From: Candolleomyces eurysporus
Lineage: Eukaryota; Basidiomycota; Agaricomycetes; Agaricales; Psathyrellaceae
DNA: 64,000 nucleotides
Assembly: GCA_027579435.1 (NCBI GenBank)
Contig: JANBPK010000812.1
Location: 181,204 to 245,203 of the forward strand
Direction of reading: 5' to 3'
In this document: positions 40,278 to 49,847 of the stretch, in pieces
Numbering within the stretch: the first letter of the stretch is position 1
Layout: every line of letters starts with the position of its first letter
The notes under the pieces: generated by a model
Seen by the model: the letters and a program-made list of their open reading frames with translations, nothing else
Databases searched by the model: none
What the model was told of the DNA's origin: nothing
Translations under genes and position numbers: made by a program

Positions 40278-40828
40278 AGTAGACTTCGGATACGTTCAAA
40301 TGAGAATTCAGCCGCTGGGTGGTCCGGGCGCCAGAAGTAGGACCAGATAAAACATACCCTCAAGTTGAATTTAGGCCCCGACTTGCCGACTCTTGGTATA
40401 CGCAAAAACATACGCTTGGAGTGGAACCACCATGTCAAATGGTAAAGAAGTGGCCAACATTTGCCTCCTACCCCTCACCTTCAGTCTGTAACAGACTGTT
40501 CTTCTTCAAGTATCCAGGAGAAACGAGTGTCGAAAACTGCCAGCTTCCCTCAATCTCGGCCTGCTCTGTGCCAAGAGTACTAGCAGCTCTGCCGCTCATT
40601 TATGAGAAGTGCAGGCGGAGATGTCGACTATGTAGCTTGCCTAGTACGCCCCGTGGCTGCGGACAGTTCAATGTAGGGCGCTTGGGCTCGAGATCAGATA
40701 ACTGCATTTAATAAGATTGGGATTGAGGCCAGGGATTAGCCAGGCTCAACCACGGCGCAACGGATGGTGGTGCGTCAAGATTGGAGGGTCGGCATGGCAG
40801 AATGCCAGATACGACAGGACACCCACAT
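40278..40828. repeat. 3' flank of tandem unit 2
   Basis: Matches 36782-37345. The junction to the next unit falls at the same CDC7 position (GGAACGGCCAGGA) as in unit 2. Confidence 0.7.
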
Positions 40829-41560
40829 GGGAACGGCCAGGAGCGATAGGAGGCCGACCTCGCCTCGCCGGAGGAGCCCGGGGGNCGCGAGCCTGAACGA
40901 TCGCAGGTATCACTTCCGCTATGTGCTGGTATTCCTCCATATCGGGGTAGGCAGCTAGAGGGTCATCGAAGGTGAAACTCTGGATACTGTTATGGCTGAC
41001 GCGCCTCTTAACCTTTCCGGCAGAGCGCGTTCGCGATTGGTCGAGTTTCGAAGCGGCGTGATACAATGTTTCTTCGCCTTCGAAGGAAGAAAGATGTAGT
41101 TGAAGGGGATTGGAAGAGTGTTGGGAGAGGAAGTTGTTATTAGAAGCATACATTATCGCGGCTGTTCTTGGGCGTGGTGTTGTGGGGCCTTCGTCTGAGC
41201 GTTGGCGTGGCTGGTGTTTGGCTGGTTGGAGAGCAGCCGACGAGCTGTCAGAATTTAGAGAGTTTCAATTTGGGGCGTGTCGACTGCCAGAGGAGAGCCC
41301 TTTTCGATTTTCAGAGCCACGGGAGGACGACGCGTTGATGCCTTTATCATCACGTGTGGAAAAATAGATCGGCAGGTCCGGCACGCGGTGGCATAATAGC
41401 GGCCCAAGGTTGGTTTTGGTAGCAGTCATCACACCTTGACTTCATCGACGGACGGCTGGATTTCACCAATCACACGCCTGTCGGAACAAGGCCACGGGAA
41501 CTCATTCCAGGTGTAAAACGTCGTTCGCTTCCCCGGGCTACTAGGATTCGACGACACGGT
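40829..41560 (-). pseudogene. truncated CDC7 5' fragment, unit 3
   Basis: Aligns with 33738-34500 of the real gene. Keeps RGRPPIAPGR, ASNNNFLSQHSSNPLQLH (parent: NNSYFLSQHSSNPLELH), IQSFTFDDPLAAYPDMEEYQ. Small deletions and an extra G-run with N at 40885 break the frame, and the start context is deleted. No kinase domain. Head-to-head with copy 10. Confidence 0.85.
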
Positions 41561-42369
41561 GTTCTCGATCGTACCTTTTGATCCCTGACCTGCTCCTGAC
41601 GAAAATTACCTCACTGCGACGACGATCGGCGCGGATTCCGGGTTTAAGCGCTTGTGAGCAACTTTCTTATGGACTAGCTGCAAAAGACGTAAGCATCTTC
41701 TGGATTCAGCGAAGTCTTGCTCCAAATCCACGGATGGAATGATTATTCTCGACGTCCATCCCGCTGGCCAGTATTCTGGTTTTTCTCTCAGGCTCTGCGT
41801 TACGCCACTTTTCTTCATAATTTCCGACTCTGAAAAGGAATCGTTCATCGGGGGCATTACAGCGTGTATGGAGGCGTTTGGCGATCGGCAAGAACTCAAT
41901 GGCTCTCATCGTCCTTTTGATGAAGCCACTCCCGTAATACGCTCGCCTTATTCCCCGCTAATATCCCTCCTCCGACTAGTCTTGGACTATTTTTGTTCAA
42001 TGGCACCAGGGCAGCTTCCAACAAGCATAGGATTGTGCTACCCACCTCTATATGCCGCACTCGCAACCTACAGAGCGTCAACGTAGCAGATCGACGCTCC
42101 GCTGCCCACAATCTGTCTCATAAAGCAAATCCAATGGTGCTGCCCATGATGACGCTCCGAGCGCTCGCCTACCCACCCACGGTCCGTTCAAGCCGTCATT
42201 CCACCATATCACATTTCAATGCTCCGTTGATGAGCATAATTGGAGCATCACAAGTCAGGGACTACGGTCTATTTCCCGGATATGGGACTTAGCTACAGAG
42301 GGGTGGTATATCTACGCCTAACATCACCCTTCATTCTTGTGGCTCCTTCCAAAAAACACTCTCTTGAAT
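41561..42369. promoter_or_regulatory. upstream region of copy 10 (duplicated block, expanded)
   Basis: Matches 34500-35113 with an extra 150 bp around 41590-41720. Contains GGTATATCTACGCCTA at 42305-42320. A minus-strand mini-frame (SESEIMKKSG) has relatives in units 1 and 2 (SESEVMEDGG, SESEVMPRQG), but no splice context was found. Confidence 0.45.
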
Positions 42370-44078
42370 ATGAGCGCCGCCTTGTTGGAATTTCTTGCAG
42401 CGTACCGCGCCCTCCAGGTTAGCTGAAGTCCAGGACCCCATCTCCAGACGAATGCATCTGATTTCCAGACTCTCTAATCCTCTAGTATCTTGTGCGTCCC
42501 ATTCAATTTACGTCGTTGGGAGAGTCTGTTTGGTTTATCCGTCGAGTGCTAAAATCGCGAGCATAGGACGTCGCTTGCTGTACTCTCATGGTGGGTCACC
42601 AAATCTCTCAGTTGCTGTGTCAAATTCGACAATAGCATCTTTCGATAAGGTCTCCGACTATTTGCATACACTTCCCAGCGAGGTGTGTCTAGTCCCAGAA
42701 GCGCAGTGCCGAGACCCTAATTGATAACTCGTCCAATGCGTCTAGGTTCGATTAGTATGGCCAGCCCCCTGGAGCTTGCCGAAGGTCCTGTTCCTGGCCG
42801 TACGGTACTATTCTATGGTCAATGTGGCTTTAACTATACGTTGTAAGTACCAGGTGAAGACCTCAACAGAATGAATTTTAGTAGCTGACGCAAACCTCTG
42901 TGATCAAAGACGATTTTCCTGCCCACAACTCCCCGAGCGCTTGCAAGCAGTTGTTTCTTGAGGCTGCTGGTATTGTGTCACCTTCGAGTTCGAAATCAAT
43001 TTACTGACCAAACCGATCTCAAAGTATCAACCTCCCTAGTGATCCTCCTTTCTGAAGGCAATTGAAAGTCATTCTATTAGCCAGCTTGCGTCTGACACAA
43101 ACCCTGCAGCTATTCTATTTGTCCGTTTATACGGCTTCTCCGGGAGAGCAAAGCGAGTCCTCGTGCTCTGCGTCGTCACATATGTCGTCAGTTCTCAATG
43201 TAGTTTCCTTCCTTCGTCATCTCAGTCCATTTCCAGGGAATCACCGCAGCTTCATGTTCATTCTTCGCAAAATTCTATCACACCCTGCTCTGTGCGTTTC
43301 CGTCCAATCGACCAGTCTTCCCCCAAGCTGAACGAACGTCCGACGATACTAGATTCGGATTTCCCCATGCCCCATGTATGCGTTCACGTCAGTGGGAATC
43401 ACATGTACTTTGGAGCAGTGTTTACGTTCCTCCTATTCAATGTGACCAGTACGTCGTTCACTTTAATTCCCGAATTCCTCGCAGTCGTACGACGTATCCA
43501 TCTTACGTGCTTTCGCAGTTGCAATGCTCGGCATGCTTTTCATAATGTATCGCAAATATATGGCCTACAGAAGCTCCTTAATCAAGGCATTCTACCGGGA
43601 TGGTGTCGGTTACTTCGTGTGCTTGTCAGGTGAGAATTCGTTGGAATCAAAACGCTCTGATTATTAAAGGCGCCTGACAATTATATCAGCTTTGGCGCTA
43701 ACAAACCTCGTCATGAATTTCGCACCTTCGGTATGCCCTATCTGTTTCGAGTTTCCTGTCTCCACTGAACGCTGATAAGGTCGAGCCTGGATACAAGTTT
43801 ATTCTTTCCCCGTGCGTCCTTTCAATCTGAAGTTTCAGCCATGATCCCAATTGACGAGCGATGATGGTACTTACTCTCCCTTTTCTTTGACCCTCAGGGT
43901 CGAAGCCAGCCTTCATGCCGTCCTCTCCACCCGGATGTTACTCCACCTCCGGTCTACCGCAGAACGCGAGCCAGCTGGAAGCCGCAACGATTCGTGGGGT
44001 AATGCGTATAACTCAGCCGGACGGGAGTATCGCGTGGGCGATAAACGGTCTGAAATCTCCACTATGCGGTTTGCCTAA
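42370..44078 (+). CDS. DUF6533 membrane protein, copy 10 (clade II)
   Basis: Starts at 42370 (MSAALLEFLAAYRALQ). The 6-nt exon TATCTT is at 42486-42491, then DVACCTLM (24 nt), VSDYLHTLPSE (33 nt) and VRLVWPAPWSLPKVLFLAV. Further exons: VSTSLVILLSE with a GC donor (GCAATT, 43058), AILFVRLYGFSGRAKRVLVL, GITAASCSFFAKFYHTLLC, HVCVHVSGNHMYFGAVFTF, FYRDGVGYFVCLS, ALALTNLVMNFAPS, VEPGYKFILSP, and last exon VEASLHAVLSTRMLLHLRST ending EISTMRFA. Intact by eye. Somewhat more diverged from copies 8 and 9 than these are from each other. Confidence 0.86.
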
Positions 44079-45665
44079 AAAGGGCTTTGGATACGTTCAA
44101 ATGAGAACTCAAATATTTGGTAGTCCAGGCGCCAAAAGTGGGATTAGATGAAACGTGCCTTGAGTCTGAATATAAGCCCCGATTTCTCAACCTTGGCACA
44201 AAAGCAAAGGCAGACTTGAGATGGAGCCACCACCATGTTGAATGGTGATTAGTACGTGGCCAATGTTTGCCTACTACGCTCACCTTCATTCTGCTTCAGA
44301 CTGTTCTTCCTCAAGTGCCCAGGAGAAACGAATGAATCTCAGCCTTGTCTGCGATAAACATACTAGGAGCTCTGCCGTTCATGCGTGTGCAGGGTAGTTG
44401 GAGGTTTTGATTATGTTGCTCGCCAAGTACGCGCCGTGAGCGGCTGTGGGACAGGAAGTTCAAATTCAAAGTAGGCGCTCAGACCTGAGATTAGATCACT
44501 GAGTTTGATCAGATTGGGGTTGCAGGTCGGAGGGTTGGCTAGGCTCAACTCAGACGTCACCAACGCCTCGACCATCCGTTGCACCAACGTTGCACGGACG
44601 GTTTTGCATCAGAAGTAGGAGGGTCGGCATGGCAGGATGGCCTAGAGGGGACAGCCATACGGCGCCTTTCGGCAGTGATAGTAATCATTGCTCAGCGTGG
44701 GAAGACGTCTCGGCAAGGGGGCAACGCTTACACCTGGTTCCGAACTCGTCCTCACCACTTCACAATTCTTGAGAGGGCTCTCCAGGTATTGACCACCGTT
44801 CTCTACCACCCACTCTCAAATTTCAAGGATGCCGAAATGGAAGCGCCTTACGAAGGAAGGTGTTTTAGGTGTGTGACAACTTGAAACATCAGGCTTCGCA
44901 CCTTTAACATCGGAGAACTCTGACCGACCGGCGGCCTCTCAGAACGTTCCCCCCCAGCCACAGTAGCCTATTCCCCCTCACGACTATCGCCCACTTTCTA
45001 CTGGAAAAAACTGGCTCATTGCTGCGACCTTGTCTAGGAATAACCTCACCATGCAGAGAAGTGCAGGCCATTCTGGATTTACTGACGTCTTGTTGCAACT
45101 TGGAAGGCTTAGGCACACCTTTTCTTGGCTCCTTCTCTTGGGCCGGGCATGCCGCTATGATTCTCATAGCGCGCGTGGAAATGTCGTCAGCCAGTCAGAA
45201 AATTACACTCTGATCATGGTTCTATTTCTTTGATGAAGCTCATACTGCGATAATACCGCGATACCTTGTATTCCACCTCGACCGTGAGCGTTCGACCGTG
45301 CCATCCCGTGCTGTCATGTTACACCCACCTCTATATGCCACCCGATGTAGCTACGGAACATCAGTGATAACACAGAGCGACGCCTTGCTGCGCGCTAGTT
45401 CCATCTCATGGCGGAATCCGTTACATGAAACAAATCTGATGCAGCTACTCACGACGAGGCTTCGTACATACCTATATCAAGTTCTCGATCTACCTTGTCC
45501 GGCTTCGGCTTCCTTGGTGATGTGGGTGATTCCAACTATCATAATACATTGACTGCTCTCTATCTCCGAGCTGTGTCACGTAGTTATAGAGGAATGTCAG
45601 CATGGCTACACTTAACATTACCCTTCCCTCCCTTGTCACCTCTCATATAGCCCCCTCGCTTAGAT
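44079..45665. other. 3' flank of unit 3 and upstream region of copy 11
   Basis: The first 0.55 kb repeats the unit 3' flank (compare 36782-37345). Past CAGCCATACGG near 44655 the sequence no longer matches CDC7, so unit 4 carries no CDC7 fragment. Open frames at 44579-45233 have no recognised motif. A weak version of the conserved promoter block lies at 45595-45625. Confidence 0.45.
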
Positions 45666-47464
45666 ATGAGCGATGTCGATGAGCTGTTGGAGTACCTTAC
45701 CGCGTACCGGGCCCTCCAGGTGTGTTGACTTGCATGGTATCGGCGTCACACGAGCATCTCTAATCTTCCGACTCTCCATACCTCTAGTACATTGTGCGTC
45801 TCGTTTATTTTTACGCGGCCACGCTGCAGTTATCCATTGAGCGCTAAAATTTGCGACTGTAGGACTTCGCTTGCGCTAGTCTTATGGTGGGCTACCAAAT
45901 GTCTTGCCCGTTGAGTTAAGTTTAACGATCAAAATTTTCGATAAGCTCGCCGACTATTTCCAGACACTTGCCAGCGAGGTACGTCTAATCTCCGAAACGG
46001 GGTGCAGAGATCTGTTAATTTGTCCAATCCATCCAGGTCCGATTAGTATGGCCAGCGCCCTGGAGCGTGACGAAAGTCCTGTTCCTGGCTGTGCGGTATT
46101 ATGGTATGGTCAACGTGGCTCTAACCACACGCTGTAAGTTTTAGATGGATATAAAATATATGAACTCCAACGGCTGACAGAAGTGTCTCCGTGATCGAAG
46201 ACGACTTTCCTTTGAATAACAGGCCAAGCACTTGCAAACAGTTGTTTCTGGGAGCAGGTGGTACGTCGAATTCGGGTTTGGGATCATTACGCTGGTCTAA
46301 TACTACCACTTCAAAGTATCGACCTCGCTGGTGATCCTTCTTTCTGAAGGCAAGTGGAAGACCTCTATGGGATGACAGCCGCCTCTAATGTGAATTCTGC
46401 AGCGATCCTATTCATTCGTTTATACGGTTTCTCTGGAAGAGACAAGCGGGTCCTCGTGTTCTCTATCCTCACATACATTGTCAGTTATTAATATCACTCT
46501 CTCTCCTGGAACGTCATCTCAACCCATCCCAGGGAATCACGGCAGCTTCATGTGCATTCTTCGCGAAATTCTACTATAGCGTGGTCTGTAAGTTCCCTTT
46601 CATTATCGTCTAGGCTTCAAGCTTGAAGCTAAATGAATACCGACAGATTCTGACGATTTCCCACTACCTCGCGTTTGCGTTCATGAAAGTGGAGATCACA
46701 AGTTGCTCGGAGTCGTATTCGCACTCTACCTGGCTAGTGTGACTAGTACGTCACCCTTTCTTGATTCCTCCTTGATAGGTGACCTTAGGAACGATACTGC
46801 TCTTCCCATGTCTTTTCAGTCGCGATGCTGGGAATGATTTTTATCATGTACCGCAAATACAAGGCGTACCGCAGCTCTTTGATAACAGCATTTCTTAGGG
46901 ACGGGATCGGATACTTTGTATGCTTATCTGGTGAGTATCTTCCCTTAAAAATCAAATTGACTCCCCATCGCCATGCTCCAAGTTCTTCTTCGAGTTCTGA
47001 TTGAAATTACGTCCAGCGATGGCGACAGCAAATATCGTTCTGAACTTTGTGCCCGGTGTACGTTGCCCATTCCACGCATCTCAAACGCCATTTAAAAGCT
47101 GTGCTGAACGACTGACCACATTTATTAGTTAAAACCTTGGTACAAGTTCATCCTTTGCCCGTACGTCCTCCTTTCTACTTCCTACTTCCCTTCACAGCAA
47201 CTGCCACCAATGAAACCCTTACATACGTACTTACTAACTCTCTTCCTTCCATCCAGGATCGAAGCCAGCCTTCACGCTATCCTTGCAACACGGATGCTGC
47301 TCCACCTTCGATCGACTGCAGAGAGTGGGGCTCCAGGCCGACTCAGTATGGGTAGTCGCGGAAACGAGGATAGTCTCTGGGGTAATAAGAGTAGTAGCTC
47401 GGCTGGGCATGTGCGCTCCGGTCAGTCGGAGATGTCAATTATGCGGTTTGCCCAGGATAATTAG
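45666..47464 (+). CDS. DUF6533 membrane protein, copy 11 (clade II)
   Basis: Starts at 45666 (MSDVDELLEYLTAYRALQ). The 6-nt exon TACATT is at 45788-45793 (Y-I), then DFACASLM, LADYFQTLASE and VRLVWPAPWSVTKVLFLAV with RYYGMVNVALTT. Further exons: DDFPLNNRPSTCKQLFLGAG, VSTSLVILLSE (GC donor at 46350), AILFIRLYGFSGRDKRVLVF, GITAASCAFFAKFYYSVV, RVCVHESGDHKLLGVVFAL, FLRDGIGYFVCLS, AMATANIVLNFVPG, LKPWYKFILCP, and last exon IEASLHAILATRMLLHLRST. The tail is longer (MGSRGNEDSLWGNKSSSSAG) and extends the shared end to IMRFAQDN. Intact. Most diverged member of the plus-strand clade II set, and last gene before the transposon region. Confidence 0.87.
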
Positions 47465-47529
47465 CTCTAGGATACAATGCATGTGGGCTCGGAGCCTGGC
47501 GCAGATCACAGCTGATGCTGTCGGAATAA

Positions 47530-48700
47530 TGCACCAATCACTACAATTGATGTAGGTCGATGGTGCACGAATCACAATAGTCGTTCACTAGCGCCAGGAT
47601 AGAGAACAGATGCAGTGATACACACCAAACAATGCACCATTTGGTGCACGAAATAGTGCACCCCCCACCACCAGATGCTGCGACCGTAGCGTAGATTGGT
47701 GCATCATGCACGCTCCTAACTGGTGTATTGTCCATACGCTACTCCTGATGCCAGGATATTTGCACGCTTGAGTGGTGCATCCCTCATACACCACGACCGA
47801 TAGCCGTTGCCTACCCGTCTAGGAGGTGATGAAGTGGTGCACCACAAGTAGAATTCTTCAATGTGGTGTATGATTATACACTGCGACCGATGTGTTTGTG
47901 AGCCTGCTAGAGTGGTGCATCCTTGATCTGCCGACCGCCGCCTCCTCGCACTGCCACTGACAGGAGCATCCGCATCACTGCACGCCTCAAGGTGGTGCAT
48001 CATCGATGCCCTACAACTGGCACCAGCATTCCCGCACCCGCCAAAATGGTGCTTTCTTGATACACGACCGAACTGATGATCGATTGAAGCGGCAATCCGC
48101 CGCAGCGNCTGTTNAAGTGATGCACCACAACTGGCACAAGCGTCCGNCACNTGCAGCACCTCTCAAAATGGTCAATCGTTGATACACTACAGCCGACACC
48201 AGCATTCCCGCACCTCCGAATCGGTGCTCGAGATTCAAGCCCAAAGTGGTGCTCGAGATTCAAGCCCAAAGTGGTGCACGATTTGCACCACGACCAACTC
48301 GCCATCCGCTTCACAGCCCCCTTGAAATGATGCACCCTACACGAGTATCTGCACTGCAGCACCTCTCAAATTGGTGCATCATTGATACACTCCAGCATTT
48401 CCGCATCTCCGAATTGGTGCCTGGGCTTTCAAGCGTACCCAAAGTGGTGCATCACTTGCGCTATGTCCGACAGGGCCATCAGCACCTTGAAGCGATGCAC
48501 CACACGAGCATCTGCACTCCAGCACCTCTCAAATCGGTGGAAAGGATGCACCACAACCGCGTCAGCTTTCAAGGACACCATCCGGATTGGTGCATTCCTG
48601 ATACACCACGATTTCAGCGTCTGTTCGCAGCACTCTTAGTGATGCACCAATCTGACCTTTGAACTGACGGCAGCATTCATGCGCCCTCCAAGTGGTGCAT
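47530..48700. repeat. left TGGTGCA-rich repeat array
   Basis: About twenty TGGTGCA or TGCACCA motifs in 1.2 kb, often as TGGTGCATCA or TGATGCACCA, in both orientations. Within it, 48150-48370 and 48360-48540 are diverged copies of a unit of roughly 200 bp (AGCACCTCTCAAA, then a CATTxCCGCAxCTCCGAA segment). A 25-bp block is directly duplicated at about 48216-48265. Several N (48108-48152) mark unresolved bases. Open frames across the array are by-products of the repeat. Confidence 0.8.
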
Positions 48701-48824
48701 CCACACAGGAGTCCAAGCCCAAGGAGGGACGTCGTCGGAGACAGAGATTGTCCTGGCACACTGTTGCGCGAAGGAGCTGCTTGGGCCAGGCAGCGTTTGG
48801 ACACAGAAGAAGATTTTAAAANCA

Positions 48825-48966
48825 GTATATGTATTTACATTTTCTTAGAATTAAATCCCAAATGGTGAAATCGGGAAGTGCCTCTCAGGAGGATGAGTAG
48901 CGGGCAACAGCAGTTCTCCAGTTCACCATTTGGGGTTTAAACCTAAGAAAAGGTGAATATATATTC
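48825..48966. mobile_element. foldback / MITE-like inverted repeat
   Basis: An arm at 48825-48869 (containing TTTTCTTAG and CCCAAATGGTGAA) is the imperfect reverse complement of 48922-48966 (TTCACCATTTGGGG, CTAAGAAAA). About 45-bp arms enclose a 52-nt loop, a strong hairpin of 140 bp with no coding capacity. No clear target-site duplication: AT-rich flanks TTTTAAAA and TTTAATA are only suggestive. It lies at the left border of the KDZ gene block. Confidence 0.65.
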
Positions 48967-49234
48967 CAATTTAATATTCTCTTTTGTGCCCAAATGCACT
49001 ATTTCCCCGACCTTAGCTGTCTTCAGTCTCCTGAAATTGAGACCATGACCCGAACACTTGTGCACTTCGAAGTTGGGTGGGCGTTGATGCCATTGATTGC
49101 CGTTGATTGCCGTTGATGCCGACGCATATGAGACTTTCCACCGACTAGTGCTGCCGTGAGCCAAGTTCAAGCCAGCTCAAGGCGACATCTCATGGCCTTT
49201 GCTTTTCAATAAAATGCTGCGACATTCAATAAAT

Positions 49235-49372
49235 GTGTTGCGCTTTCGTTGCCAAACGTGTTGCTCTTTCGTTGCTAAACGCGTTGCGCTTTCTTTTCCA
49301 AACACGTTGCGCTTTCGTTGCCAAACATGTCGCTCTTTCGTTGCTAAATGTGTCGTGCTCTCGTTGCCAAAT
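49235..49372. repeat. 23-bp minisatellite, six units
   Basis: Six direct repeats of a 23-bp unit containing GTTGCGCTTTCGTTGC and CAAAC, with 2-5 differences between units. The unit length is not a multiple of three, so the apparent protein frames on both strands (for example repeated HVWQRKRN on the minus strand) are artefacts of the repeat. Confidence 0.88.
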
Positions 49373-49574
49373 ACGATCAAAGCTGGCTGGCAAGCATCCC
49401 ACTCAAGCCATGGCATCTGTGATTAGGGATGAAATGCAAGCACTGATGGGGAACAGATCAGAGAACCTGGATTCGTTGACCACCTTGGCGCAGGACAATG
49501 GTGAATCAAGTACTGCATCGATCATTGAGTCGGACGTGTTAAGCACAAGAAAATAGCATTCAATCATCAAAGCA

Positions 49575-49702
49575 CTACAAGTACACTACTTTGAACTTCT
49601 TGGTCTCGGGCTACAAGTACATTACTGTGAACTTCTTGGGCTACAAGTACATTCTTTTAGGACTTCGCAAACTACAAGTACATTACTTTAGGACTTCATG
49701 CA
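49575..49702. repeat. tandem repeat of about 31 bp, four units
   Basis: Four head-to-tail units of 30-36 bp, each starting CTACAAGTACATTACTTT or a close variant and continuing with xGAACTTC or AGGACTTC. Followed within 10 bp by G-rich runs. Confidence 0.85.
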
Positions 49703-49713
49703 CAAGCGCACCA

Positions 49714-49740
49714 AGGGGGGGGCAGAAAGGGGGGGGGGGA
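49714..49740 (+). repeat. G-rich tract
   Basis: Two runs of eight or more G separated by CAGAAA, capable in principle of forming a G-quadruplex. The exact length may be unreliable given how homopolymers were handled in this assembly. Confidence 0.6.
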
Positions 49741-49847
49741 ACGACAAATAAAATTGCAAGAAATGACTTCAGAGGCCAATTGGATCCGGTCGAAGACTAA
49801 AAGTTCTGGGAAATGAGTTCACCGTAAATCTGGCTAGAGTGGGGAGC

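Noticed and set aside
47716..48662. Long frames across the TGGTGCA array
   Set aside because: They arise from the repeated motif, overlap on both strands and contain several N.
49177..49416. Frames with repeated HVWQRKRN across the 23-bp minisatellite
   Set aside because: The repeat unit is not a multiple of three, and both strands are open, so this is a repeat artefact.
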